A DNA stretch of 42,532 bases from an uncultured Lachnospira sp. Lineage in GTDB: Bacteria > Bacillota > Clostridia > Lachnospirales > Lachnospiraceae. The stretch's first letter is position 1; every line of letters starts with the position of its first letter. Of this stretch, positions 9,280 through 18,641 are shown piece by piece. A program made the position numbers and the translations under genes. Location of the stretch: positions 1 through 42,532 of the forward strand of contig CAMHLZ010000029.1 of the NCBI GenBank assembly GCA_946186125.1, written 5' to 3'. The notes beneath the pieces were generated by a model. That model ran no database searches. It had not been told where the DNA came from and worked only from the letters and a program-made list of their open reading frames with translations.

Positions 9280-12198
9280 TTAGAATAAATCTACCGTTGT
9301 CTCAAACATTTCTTTTTCGTTTTCTATATTTTCTTCATTTCCCAAAACACAGATATTACCCTGTTTTAAAACAGCTTCTATCAAATCCGCCTGCTTTCTT
9401 ATATCTTCCAGCTGTGTTTCTAATACTTCTTTTCTTTCTTTTCTCAAATCATCTTCTGTTATCCTGCCTATATAAGCTGACATGGAACGACTGCCGTCTG
9501 CTCTCGGTGTAAGCGGAATATCCATTGAACTTATCGTTCCGATGACATATTTTGTCATTTCTCTCTCATCGGCATCGAAATTACGGACAAATTCAGGAAT
9601 ATTTTCAAATACTTTGTTCGTCTCTCTGAGTTTAGGGTCTCTATATGATGTAAAATAGCAATCCCCATTTCTGACAAATCCTGAACTACATCCATATGCT
9701 CCGCCTAATACTCTTACATTATTCCACAAATATTCATAATTAAGTATTGTTCTCAACACTCTGAGTGAGCCGTTATATGAGAATCCCTCTTTTGTAAAGC
9801 TTCCGCATCTTGTAACATACTGAATCTGCGCTGATGTTTTAAATCCTTCATTTTTACGTACTACGTTGATTACCGTTCTTTCACCAATATCGCATTTATC
9901 ATTGAGTGAGTTATGAAACTCTTTAAGCGGTTCTTTTAACATCTCTAATCCCGATTGTCCACTCGTATAACTGTAGATAACATTATCTTTTCTGAAACAA
10001 TACCGAATTGTCTTTTTAATTCCGTCTATTATCTCAGATTTCATTTTATCAAAATTCTTTACACACTCGTCAACAAATTTATAGAAAGCTATTCCTTTAA
10101 TCTGCTCTACAATATATGACGATTCTGAATAATACGACATATTTCTGATTAATGCAACTGAATCACCTGAATGGCTGAACAATACCTGATGCTCCGCTCT
10201 TAATTCTGAAAGAATTTCAAGCAGTCTCTTTTCATCTGACACTTCTGTTGTGTTTATTATTTCCTGCATCATTTTCAGAGAAAATCCTATCTTATTCTCA
10301 AACACCTTTGAACCATAGCTGAATAATAAGCTATATTTATCCAAGTCAATGTTATCGGTTATTGTCGAACAGTCGCCTGCTATTCCACCAGTATTCATAT
10401 TAATCTCGTTTGAAAGCTGTGAATAAGTATAATGCTCTGTATTCATATATCCAAGGACTGCTTTTACCATACCAATGTATTTATAATATTGTTCCGGAAT
10501 ATCTGTTAAATCAAATATTGCATTAAAATATCCTATGCCATTTGAGAATATGTCATGATGAACTAAATGAATTCCGTCAATATCTATATCTGTGTTATGG
10601 AAAGATTTTACTTCCTTAGATATGTCGTTTCTGCTTAGCATTGGTATTTTTTCTAAGTCTTCTTTTGGAGACTCTTCGCTCTTATACTCTTCCATGTGTT
10701 TTGTCCACATTACGATTCTATCTAACTCTTCATGACTCATGGCATTTTTCTTTGCCTGAAGTTCTTTTTTAAATTTTTCATCATGCTCTGTCGTCATTCC
10801 TCTTTTGGGAACCGCCACTACTATTGATGCATGATGGTTATTAATGAAGTATTCTTCTACGAGTTTTTCAAAATATCCCTTATCAGCTTTTTTTCTTAAG
10901 TTCTCAAATACTTCATTCTCTTCAAGATGAATAAATGGTTCATTATCATCATAAAGCCAGCTGTCAAACACTTGTAAACTAATCATTATTCCCTTTGGAT
11001 ATGAGCCAAAATCAGCTTCCCTATATTGGAATTCAAAATAGTTAAGTGCTGCAATTAATGACTGCCTGTCAATTCCATCTTTTACCAGTGATTTTAGTGT
11101 ATCAAAAATGGTAGAAATAAATTCTTCTTTCTGGTCCTGTTCCGCATATTTTGCTATGATTGAAAAATATGGCTGGTAAATCCAGTTATTGTACTTTCCT
11201 TCTATATCTTTTCCGATTCCCTTGTCAAGCAACGCCTGTTTTACAGGTGCTCCCGGCATCTCTACCAATGCATATTCTAATACCTGGAATGCAACATATA
11301 ATTCTTTGTCCGTAATATTTCCTACTACGTTATTATATGTGAGATAAGTATTTTCTTCTACCGGCTCATTTGCCGCTACCGGATACTCTATCGTAAATTC
11401 TTTTTTATCTGCAAAACCTTTCTGCAATTTAATCTCTGAATCTATATCTTTATACTCGAATCTGCTTAAGTATTCTGCATCAATGTAATCAAGTTTTTCA
11501 AGCATATCCATATTTCCGTACAAAAATATATAGCTGTTTGAAGGATGATAGTATTTTTTATGAAAATCAAGAAATTCCTCATATGTTAATGTCGGAATTT
11601 CATCAGGATCTCCTCCCGATTCGAATGCATAGCCCGTATCCGGATATAATGTATTCATGATTTTTCTTTCTACTACCTGGTCAGGAGCTGAAAATGCTCC
11701 CTTCATTTCATTATATACTACACCGTTAACAGTCAGTTCATCTTCTCTGTCTTTAAGCTCATATGTCCAGCCTTCCTGACAAAATGTCTCTCTTCTGTCA
11801 TAAATCTTTGGATAGAATACCGCATCAAGATATATATCCATAAGATTCTGGAAATCCTTATCATTTTCACTTGCAACAGGAAATACGGTTTTGTCCGGAA
11901 ATGTCATTGCATTTAAAAATGTATTAAGTGAGCCTTTTACTAATTCTATAAATGGATCTTTTGCCGGGAATTTTCTTGAGCCGCAAAGCACGCTGTGTTC
12001 CATTATATGCGGAACTCCTGTACTGTTCCCAACCGGTGTTTTGAATCCTACGAGAAATGTTTTATTACTGTCATCATTTTCTATAAGAACGACTTTTGCT
12101 TTTGTCTTATTATGCTCTAATAAATATCCTTGTGAATTTATATCATCGAGTTTTTTTTCTTTGATTAGTGTATATTTTTTTAAGTTATTTGTCTGCAA
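9280..12198 (-). CDS. M16C family zinc peptidase (presequence protease/PreP-like)
   Basis: A 972-residue double-domain peptidase of the pitrilysin/insulinase superfamily. The inverted zinc motif HxxEH is HIMEH (H64, E67, H68), followed by VLCGSRKFPAKDPF as in the PreP/CYM1 branch. The distal zinc ligand region is VYNEMKGAFS. The family cleaves unfolded peptides inside a closed chamber. There is no signal peptide, so it is probably cytoplasmic. The start codon is TTG: AAGGAAG lies 7 bases upstream, and the nearest upstream ATG (12220) opens only a five-codon frame. It is the first gene of the era-recO-glyS operon and has its own promoter. The physiological substrate is unknown. Confidence 0.93.
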   Translation of the reverse strand: MQTNNLKKYTLIKEKKLDDINSQGYLLEHNKTKAKVVLIENDDSNKTFLVGFKTPVGNSTGVPHIMEHSVLCGSRKFPAKDPFIELVKGSLNTFLNAMTFPDKTVFPVASENDKDFQNLMDIYLDAVFYPKIYDRRETFCQEGWTYELKDREDELTVNGVVYNEMKGAFSAPDQVVERKIMNTLYPDTGYAFESGGDPDEIPTLTYEEFLDFHKKYYHPSNSYIFLYGNMDMLEKLDYIDAEYLSRFEYKDIDSEIKLQKGFADKKEFTIEYPVAANEPVEENTYLTYNNVVGNITDKELYVAFQVLEYALVEMPGAPVKQALLDKGIGKDIEGKYNNWIYQPYFSIIAKYAEQDQKEEFISTIFDTLKSLVKDGIDRQSLIAALNYFEFQYREADFGSYPKGIMISLQVFDSWLYDDNEPFIHLEENEVFENLRKKADKGYFEKLVEEYFINNHHASIVVAVPKRGMTTEHDEKFKKELQAKKNAMSHEELDRIVMWTKHMEEYKSEESPKEDLEKIPMLSRNDISKEVKSFHNTDIDIDGIHLVHHDIFSNGIGYFNAIFDLTDIPEQYYKYIGMVKAVLGYMNTEHYTYSQLSNEINMNTGGIAGDCSTITDNIDLDKYSLLFSYGSKVFENKIGFSLKMMQEIINTTEVSDEKRLLEILSELRAEHQVLFSHSGDSVALIRNMSYYSESSYIVEQIKGIAFYKFVDECVKNFDKMKSEIIDGIKKTIRYCFRKDNVIYSYTSGQSGLEMLKEPLKEFHNSLNDKCDIGERTVINVVRKNEGFKTSAQIQYVTRCGSFTKEGFSYNGSLRVLRTILNYEYLWNNVRVLGGAYGCSSGFVRNGDCYFTSYRDPKLRETNKVFENIPEFVRNFDADEREMTKYVIGTISSMDIPLTPRADGSRSMSAYIGRITEDDLRKERKEVLETQLEDIRKQADLIEAVLKQGNICVLGNEENIENEKEMFETTVDLF

Positions 12199-12246
12199 AT
12201 TTTTAACTTCCTTTCTGCATCTTTCATTTTGACCTTAATAACCTAT

Positions 12247-12276
12247 ATAATACCATATTTTTTATACTTCATTCAA
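12247..12276 (-). promoter_or_regulatory. Promoter of the M16 peptidase-era-recO-glyS operon
   Basis: Minus strand: TTGAAT (12271-12276), an 18-base spacer and TATTAT (12247-12252), about 50 bases before the TTG start. It lies just past the purL terminator, where a new transcription unit is expected. Confidence 0.6.
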
Positions 12277-12291
12277 TACTTATCTTCAAAT

Positions 12292-12335
12292 TACAAAAGG
12301 ACATATCAAAACCGTCTCTGATTCTGATATGTCCT
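12292..12335 (-). terminator. Terminator of purL
   Basis: Perfect 11-base inverted repeat (AGGACATATCA 12298-12308, TGATATGTCCT 12325-12335) with a 16-base loop. On the minus strand it is followed by TTTTGTAATTTG. It begins 15 bases after the purL stop. The U tract is short, so it may be leaky. Confidence 0.8.
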
Positions 12336-12350
12336 ATGCTTAATTTGTTT

Positions 12351-15300
12351 TTATTTGAAGTATTCTACACCTGATTCGAATATTCTCATATCCTGCTCTC
12401 CGACGATATTCATTGCAACGTTTCTTCCTTTACGTTCAACGTGTGCCATCTTTCCTAAACATCTTCCGTCAGGGCTTGTGATACCTTCAATAGCCATATA
12501 AGAGCCATTTACATTCCACTCCTCGTCCATTGTAGGTCTTCCCTTTTCATCTACATACTGTGTAGCTACCTGACCATTCTTGAATAACTCTCTCAACCAT
12601 TCGTCATTTGCAACAAATCTTCCTTCACCGTGTGATGCCGGATTGACATATGTTCCTCCAAGTAATGCATTCATAAGCCATGGTGACTTATTTGATACAA
12701 CCTGTGTGTAAACCATCTTTGATATATGTCTGTTGATTGTGTTATATGTCAGAGTCGGTGAGTTCTCTCCCTGACCCGTAATCTGACCATTTGGAACAAG
12801 GCCAAGCTTAATTAGTGCCTGGAATCCGTTACAGATTCCGAGTGCCAGACCGTCTCTTTCATTTAATAACTTTGTAACTGCTTCTTTTAATTTCTCATTT
12901 CTGAATGCAGTTGCAAAGAATTTAGCTGAACCATCCGGCTCGTCTCCTGCACTGAATCCTCCAGGGAACATAATAATCTGTGCCTGTTCTATGCTCTTTT
13001 CAAATACTTCCACAGAATCTCTTATGTCTTCTGCCGTCATATTTTTAAACACTTTAGTGATTACATTTGCGCCGGCTTCTTCGAATGCCTTCGCTGAGTC
13101 GTACTCACAGTTCGTACCTGGAAATACTGGTATAAATACTGTAGGTTTTGCAACTTTATTCTTGCAAATGTAAAGTTCACCTGCGCGGTACAACGGTGTC
13201 TCTAATATATTCTTGTCCTCTGTTGCCCGTGTTGGGAATACTTTTTCAAGTGTTCCTGTCCATTTATTTAACGCATCTTCAAGTGAGATTATTGTATCAC
13301 CATATATAAATGCTTCTTCTTCGATAATCTTTCCTATAGTCTTTCCTTCGTCTGATACTTCGGAAACCTTATCCTGTACAACTTCAGCTACTATATTACC
13401 GATTTCTCTTGAGAAGAGTTCTTCAGCACTGATGGCATTGTTGTCGAACAAAACTCCAAATTTGTTACCAAATGCCATTTTACTTACTGCTGCCGCAACA
13501 CCCTTTGCATCAACCACGTATGCTGATTTGATAATTCCCTTTCCAATCCATTCATGAATCTTATCATATAATGCCTTTATCTGTTCATAGTTTGGAAGGT
13601 CATATTCGTCTTTTTCTATCTCAAATAAAACTATTGAATTATCTTTTTCTTTTAATTCCGGTGAAATAATATCTTTTTCTTTCGCAACATCAACTGCAAA
13701 CGAAACTAATGTCGGAGGTACATCTATCTCATTAAATGTTCCTGACATACTGTCTTTTCCTCCTATTGACGGAAGACCAAATCCAAGCTGTGCATCATAT
13801 GAACCAAGAAGTGATGCAAACGGCTGGCTCCAACGCTTAGGATCTGCTGACATTCTTCTGAAGTATTCCTGGAATGTAAATCTTATCTTTTTGTAATCTC
13901 CACCTGCTGCCACAATCTTTGCAACTGATTCTACAACTGCATAAACAGCACCATGATACGGACTCCATGTAGATAAATATGGATCAAATCCGTAGCTCAT
14001 CAATGTTACCGTGTCACATTTTCCCTTTAATACAGGAAGTTTTGCAACCATAGTCTGTGTCTCTGTAAGCTGATGTTTTCCTCCGTATGGCATGAATACT
14101 GAACCTGCACCAATTGATGCGTCAAATCTTTCAACAAGACCTTTTTGTGAGCATACATTTAAGTCTGCAAGTGTTGAAAGCCATTTTTCTCCAACGTCAT
14201 TAACCTTTTCTTTCACGAAATATTTTGCCTTTTCATCCGGCATCTCTACTTCAACGTTTGTCTCCTGGTGAGCACCGTTCGTATCAAGAAACGCTCTTGA
14301 AATATTTACAATCGATTTTCCTCTCCAATTCAGAACCAGTCTTGGTTCTTCTGTTACAACTGCAACTTCAGTTGCTTCAAGATTCTCTTCTAATGCATAT
14401 TTCATAAATGTATCAACATCTTTAGGGTCCACTACTACAGCCATTCTTTCCTGTGATTCAGAGATAGCTATCTCTGTTCCGTCAAGACCTGCATATTTTT
14501 TCGGAACCTTATCGAGATCAACCTTAAGTCCGTCTGCAAGCTCTCCTATAGCTACTGATACACCGCCTGCACCAAAGTCATTACACTTTTTGATAAGATG
14601 ACTTACTTCAGGTCTTCTGAATAATCTCTGAAGTTTTCTCTCCGTAGGTGCATTTCCTTTTTGAACTTCTGCACCACAGTTCTCGATTGATTTTTCTGTA
14701 TGAACCTTAGACGAACCTGTAGCTCCTCCACAACCGTCACGTCCTGTTCTTCCACCTAATAATATGATAATATCTCCCGGATCAGAATTTTCTCTGATTA
14801 CTGCTGAACGTGGAGCTGCTGCTATAACGGCACCAATCTCCATTCTCTTTGCGACATAATCCGGATGATAGATTTCTTTTACAAGTCCTGTGGCAAGACC
14901 AATCTGGTTACCATATGAACTGTAACCGTTTGCAGCACCACGTACAAGTTTCTTCTGTGGAAGTTTTCCCTGCATTGTGTCCTTCATTGACTTTGTAGGG
15001 TCTGCGGCACCTGTTACTCTCATTGCCTGATATACATAAGTACGTCCTGACAACGGATCTCTGATTGCACCACCAAGACATGTGGCCGCACCACCAAATG
15101 GCTCTATCTCTGTAGGATGGTTATGTGTCTCATTCTTAAAGTTAACAAGCCACTCTTCAGTAACCACACCTTTACCGTCTTCCTTATCAATCTCTACAGG
15201 CACAACAATACTGCAGGCATTAATCTCATCTGATTTTTCCTGATCTTCAAGCTTTCCTTCTGCTTTAAGCTTACGCATTGCAAGAAGTGCCAGATCCATA

Positions 15301-16127
15301 AGACATACGAACTTATCATTTCTGTCTTTGAAAAGTACTTTTCTGTCTTCAATATATCTCTCGTAAGTCTTAAGAATAGGAGTCTTGTAATATCCGTCCT
15401 CAAATACAATATCTTTAAGTTCTGTATTAAATGTTGTATGACGGCAGTGATCTGACCAATAAGTATCGAGCACACGAATCTCTGTCATGGACGGATCTCT
15501 GTTCTCTTCATTTTTGAAATAATTCTGGATATGCTTAAAATCATTAAATGTCATGGCAAGTCCGAGTGAATCATATAATTCTTTAAGATTTGCATCGTCA
15601 AAATCCTTAAACCCGTCAAATACGATTACGTCTGCCGGCTCATCAAATACAGAGACAAGGGTTTCAGGTTTTTCTAACCCTGTCTCTCTTGAATCTACCG
15701 GATTTATGCTAAATGCTTTAATACTCTCGAATTCTTCATCTGTGATATCGCCTTCAATAACATAAGTCGTAGCTGTCTTTATAACAGGCTTCTCTTCTTC
15801 ATTTAAAAACTGGATACACTGTTCAGCTGAATCAGCTCTCTGATCGAACTGTCCCGGAAGATATTCAACACTGAATACTCTGTCATTTTTCTCGTTGTAT
15901 GGAAATGTACTCTCATAAACATCATCTACCGGTGGTTCAGAAAATACACTCTTTAATGCAACCTTATACGTATCTTCAGATATGTTTTCTACATCATATC
16001 TGACAAGCTGTCTGATACCTGTAACACTCTTAATTCCAAGATAACTTGAAATCTCATGTTTCATCTCTTTTGCCTTAACAGCATATGGTGCTTTCTTTTC
16101 AACATATACACGTCTTACTTTACTCAT
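12351..16127 (-). CDS. purL: Phosphoribosylformylglycinamidine synthase, one-piece PurL
   Basis: Converts FGAR, glutamine and ATP to FGAM in purine synthesis. At 1258 residues it is the large fused form: PurS-like N-terminal region, FGAM synthase core and C-terminal class I glutaminase. The core shows ETHNHPTEIEPFGGAATCLG and later SIGGKDSMSG. The glutaminase has FPGTNCEYDSAKAFEEAG, the nucleophile Cys1099 in LGICNGFQALIKLG, HGEGRF, and the His1229/Glu1231 pair in MAHVER. GGAGG is 6 bases before the ATG. It is monocistronic with its own promoter and terminator. No purine riboswitch or PurR box is visible in the 75-base upstream gap. No other pur gene is adjacent. Confidence 0.97.
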   Translation of the reverse strand: MSKVRRVYVEKKAPYAVKAKEMKHEISSYLGIKSVTGIRQLVRYDVENISEDTYKVALKSVFSEPPVDDVYESTFPYNEKNDRVFSVEYLPGQFDQRADSAEQCIQFLNEEEKPVIKTATTYVIEGDITDEEFESIKAFSINPVDSRETGLEKPETLVSVFDEPADVIVFDGFKDFDDANLKELYDSLGLAMTFNDFKHIQNYFKNEENRDPSMTEIRVLDTYWSDHCRHTTFNTELKDIVFEDGYYKTPILKTYERYIEDRKVLFKDRNDKFVCLMDLALLAMRKLKAEGKLEDQEKSDEINACSIVVPVEIDKEDGKGVVTEEWLVNFKNETHNHPTEIEPFGGAATCLGGAIRDPLSGRTYVYQAMRVTGAADPTKSMKDTMQGKLPQKKLVRGAANGYSSYGNQIGLATGLVKEIYHPDYVAKRMEIGAVIAAAPRSAVIRENSDPGDIIILLGGRTGRDGCGGATGSSKVHTEKSIENCGAEVQKGNAPTERKLQRLFRRPEVSHLIKKCNDFGAGGVSVAIGELADGLKVDLDKVPKKYAGLDGTEIAISESQERMAVVVDPKDVDTFMKYALEENLEATEVAVVTEEPRLVLNWRGKSIVNISRAFLDTNGAHQETNVEVEMPDEKAKYFVKEKVNDVGEKWLSTLADLNVCSQKGLVERFDASIGAGSVFMPYGGKHQLTETQTMVAKLPVLKGKCDTVTLMSYGFDPYLSTWSPYHGAVYAVVESVAKIVAAGGDYKKIRFTFQEYFRRMSADPKRWSQPFASLLGSYDAQLGFGLPSIGGKDSMSGTFNEIDVPPTLVSFAVDVAKEKDIISPELKEKDNSIVLFEIEKDEYDLPNYEQIKALYDKIHEWIGKGIIKSAYVVDAKGVAAAVSKMAFGNKFGVLFDNNAISAEELFSREIGNIVAEVVQDKVSEVSDEGKTIGKIIEEEAFIYGDTIISLEDALNKWTGTLEKVFPTRATEDKNILETPLYRAGELYICKNKVAKPTVFIPVFPGTNCEYDSAKAFEEAGANVITKVFKNMTAEDIRDSVEVFEKSIEQAQIIMFPGGFSAGDEPDGSAKFFATAFRNEKLKEAVTKLLNERDGLALGICNGFQALIKLGLVPNGQITGQGENSPTLTYNTINRHISKMVYTQVVSNKSPWLMNALLGGTYVNPASHGEGRFVANDEWLRELFKNGQVATQYVDEKGRPTMDEEWNVNGSYMAIEGITSPDGRCLGKMAHVERKGRNVAMNIVGEQDMRIFESGVEYFK

Positions 16128-16167
16128 AAGTAACCTCCATTACTTTAAATATTTTCACGCTATTCTC

Positions 16168-16198
16168 ATTATAGCATAATACCTTAGTTTTTCCACAA
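16168..16198 (-). promoter_or_regulatory. purL promoter, extended -10
   Basis: Minus strand TGCTATAAT (extended -10, hexamer at 16168-16173) with a weak -35 TTGTGG (16193-16198) 19 bases away. It is about 45 bases before the purL start. The TG extension probably offsets the long spacer. Confidence 0.65.
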
Positions 16199-16202
16199 TT
16201 AT

Positions 16203-18566
16203 TTATAAATATTTCCAAAAACGTTTTATTTCATCATCTACGTTCCCAATATTTACCACCTTTAAATCGTTCCATTCCCGCGGATACAATGCACCATATT
16301 CACTCTGTAAAAATCTGTCATCTAAAAGTCCTATAACCCCGTAATCATCTGCCGTCCTTATTACTCTTCCTGCTGCCTGCAGCACTTTGTTAATTCCCGG
16401 ATATCTGTACGCATAATCAAATCCGTTGCAATTCTTAAGCGAATAATATTTTTTTAAAATTTCTCTCTCTGTGCATACCTGCGGCAGCCCAGTACCGACT
16501 ACAATGCTTCCTATCAGTCTTTCGTTTTTTAAATCAATCCCCTCTGAAAATATTCCCCCAAGCACGCAAAGTCCTACCATTGTATTCTCATTATCTTCGC
16601 TGAATTTAAGTAAAAATTCTTCTCTTGACTTTTCATCCATATTGCTTGTCTGGTTAATAAACTCGACTCCGTCAATTTTTGAATAGTATAACAATACTTC
16701 ATATACCTTTTCCATCATGTTATAAGACGGAAAAAACACCATATAGTTTCCCTTGCATGACAAATATGTTTTTCTTATATATTCAGCCATCTTCTGGTAT
16801 TCCGTAAGATTTCTCCTCTTATACCTGCTGCTTACATCTGTAGCTATGTATATTAGTCTTTTTTCCTGCAAAAACGGTGAATTAATATATATAGCTTTCT
16901 CATTTGTATTACCGCTTAATAATTCTTTATAATAATTTACGGGCAATAATGTTGCCGAAAAAAATATGGTACTCCTGCACTGCCACATACACTGACTGAT
17001 GTTTCCTGAAGGGTTTACACAAAATAGTTTTAAATACAAATCTTCGTCCTGCTGTTGCGCATAAATCACATATTTTTCATCTACCAGTTCATATATATTC
17101 AAAAATCGTATCAGATTAAAATAGAATTCCAATACCTCATCTTTTCCCTTAAAATCTTTGTATTTTTCAAAAAATTTTTTCATTGTTCCCTGAAGACGCA
17201 GCATCTGCAGCACAAGTTCATCTGCCTCTTCTTTTTCAATGTATTCTCTGTCCATACATTCTCTTTTATAATCAAGCAATACTTTGTTGCATTTTGAAAG
17301 CCCGTTCCACACCGTTTTACTTAAATCTTTTACAATTTTTCTGATTTTTAGAAAATCATTTTTATTAAGTGAAGCACTGTACATGTCTCTTGCTCTTTCC
17401 ACCATATTATGTGCTTCATCTACTAATACAATGTAATTGCCCCTCCCTCCATCTGCAAAATATCTTTTCAAACGTACAAAAGGGTCATATACATAGTTAT
17501 AATCGCATATTATGCCGTCACACCAGTTCGTACAATCCAAATTCATCTCAAACGGACATACTTTGTGTTTCTCTGCATATTTAAGTACTGTCTCTCTTGT
17601 AATTTTGTGTTCATGGGTGATAATATCGTATACTGCTTCATTAATCCTGTCAAAATGTCCCTTTGCCCGCTCACACTGCTCCGGATTACACTCAGTCTTT
17701 TCTAAAATACACAATTTTTCTTTTGCAGTAACAGTTACATTTCTAAATTTTAATCCGTGTTCTTTTAGTATATCAAATGCTTCTTCTGCCACGGTGGCCG
17801 TTATCGTTTTTGCAGTAAGATAAAATATCTTATCTCCCTTTTCTTCACCAATGGCTCTTACAGCCGGAAATAAAACCGACATTGTTTTCCCTACTCCCGT
17901 CGGTGCCTGTATATATAGATTTTCATCGGCCATTATGGATTTGAATACGGATACAACAATATTTCTCTGTCCATCCCTGTATTCAAACGGAAACTCGAGA
18001 TTCTGAATTGATTCCTGTCTTTCCTTCGTTTTTTCCATTAACATATCAATCCATCTGCTGTAGTATGCAATCAGCTTATCAAACCACTCTTTCAATTCGG
18101 GAAATGTTATTTTTTCTCTGAACCGCTTAATTTCCTCTGTGTCTAAATCGCAATATGTCAATTGGACTTTTATTTCCGAAATATCATTTGTATACGCATA
18201 AATATAGGCATAACACATTGCCTGTGCTTTGTGTAGATAATATGGCTCATCGATTTTCGTTACATCTTTGTACATTCCCTTTATTTCATCAATTATTACA
18301 CCTGTTGAACGTTTTATTATTCCGTCAGCCCTTCCCTCGACAGTTATCAAATATTCTTCAAACTCTACAGTGTGTTTAAGTGTCACTTCCGGCGTGTAAT
18401 CAGACCCCATTCTTCCCTGTATCTTTTTATGGATTTTGCTTCCCTGTTTCATAGCATCTTTTTCGTTTGCGAAAGCGTTTCTATTATCAATATCACCTGT
18501 TCTGAATACAAATTCCACAAGATCCCTTACCGATATTCTGATATTTTTTTTCACCATATAATCCAT
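16203..18566 (-). CDS. ATP-dependent DNA helicase, XPD/DinG type with N-terminal PD-(D/E)XK nuclease-like domain
   Basis: A superfamily 2 helicase of the Rad3/XPD/DinG class, about 787 residues. Numbering from the chosen start: residues 1-170 look like a RecB-type nuclease module with Asp81 (GRADGII), Glu94-x-Lys96 (DEIKG) and Gln115 (HKAQAMCYAY). Walker A is APTGVGKT (221-228). Cysteines C286, C293, C298 and C337 fit the Fe-S cluster insertion of XPD. The DEAH box is at 383-386 and QAAGRVIR near the C-terminus is motif VI. I chose the ATG at 18566 because AGGTGG lies 4 bases upstream. A TTG start 20 codons earlier would fall inside the lepB terminator hairpin. No separate promoter is evident. 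A role in DNA repair is likely but the substrate is unknown. Confidence 0.88.
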   Translation of the reverse strand: MDYMVKKNIRISVRDLVEFVFRTGDIDNRNAFANEKDAMKQGSKIHKKIQGRMGSDYTPEVTLKHTVEFEEYLITVEGRADGIIKRSTGVIIDEIKGMYKDVTKIDEPYYLHKAQAMCYAYIYAYTNDISEIKVQLTYCDLDTEEIKRFREKITFPELKEWFDKLIAYYSRWIDMLMEKTKERQESIQNLEFPFEYRDGQRNIVVSVFKSIMADENLYIQAPTGVGKTMSVLFPAVRAIGEEKGDKIFYLTAKTITATVAEEAFDILKEHGLKFRNVTVTAKEKLCILEKTECNPEQCERAKGHFDRINEAVYDIITHEHKITRETVLKYAEKHKVCPFEMNLDCTNWCDGIICDYNYVYDPFVRLKRYFADGGRGNYIVLVDEAHNMVERARDMYSASLNKNDFLKIRKIVKDLSKTVWNGLSKCNKVLLDYKRECMDREYIEKEEADELVLQMLRLQGTMKKFFEKYKDFKGKDEVLEFYFNLIRFLNIYELVDEKYVIYAQQQDEDLYLKLFCVNPSGNISQCMWQCRSTIFFSATLLPVNYYKELLSGNTNEKAIYINSPFLQEKRLIYIATDVSSRYKRRNLTEYQKMAEYIRKTYLSCKGNYMVFFPSYNMMEKVYEVLLYYSKIDGVEFINQTSNMDEKSREEFLLKFSEDNENTMVGLCVLGGIFSEGIDLKNERLIGSIVVGTGLPQVCTEREILKKYYSLKNCNGFDYAYRYPGINKVLQAAGRVIRTADDYGVIGLLDDRFLQSEYGALYPREWNDLKVVNIGNVDDEIKRFWKYL

Positions 18567-18593
18567 ATATCCACCTGTTTCTTTTTTCACTTT

Positions 18594-18632
18594 AAAAACA
18601 GGTATCGAAAGTATCTTTACTCTCAATACCTG
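18594..18632 (-). terminator. Terminator after lepB
   Basis: A 15-base stem with two G-U wobbles in RNA (arms 18618-18632 and 18599-18613) around a 4-base loop, followed by TTTTT on the minus strand. It starts 9 bases after the lepB stop. The second arm can also pair with the helicase ribosome binding region (see findings). Confidence 0.85.
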
Positions 18633-18641
18633 ATTTTTCTG

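Noticed and set aside
16128-16202. Possible purine riboswitch or PurR box upstream of purL
   Set aside because: The gap is 75 bases with an extended -10 promoter in it, leaving no room for an aptamer. No matching palindrome was seen.
18470-18483. Catabolite-response-element-like sequence CGAAAGCGTTTCTA inside the helicase gene
   Set aside because: It lies within coding sequence, about 85 bases downstream of the helicase start, with no associated promoter. Similarity to the CcpA consensus is partial and one chance hit in 42 kb is expected.
18567-18626. Longer helicase N-terminus starting at TTG 18626
   Set aside because: The start would lie inside the lepB terminator hairpin and has no spaced ribosome binding site, whereas ATG 18566 has AGGTGG.
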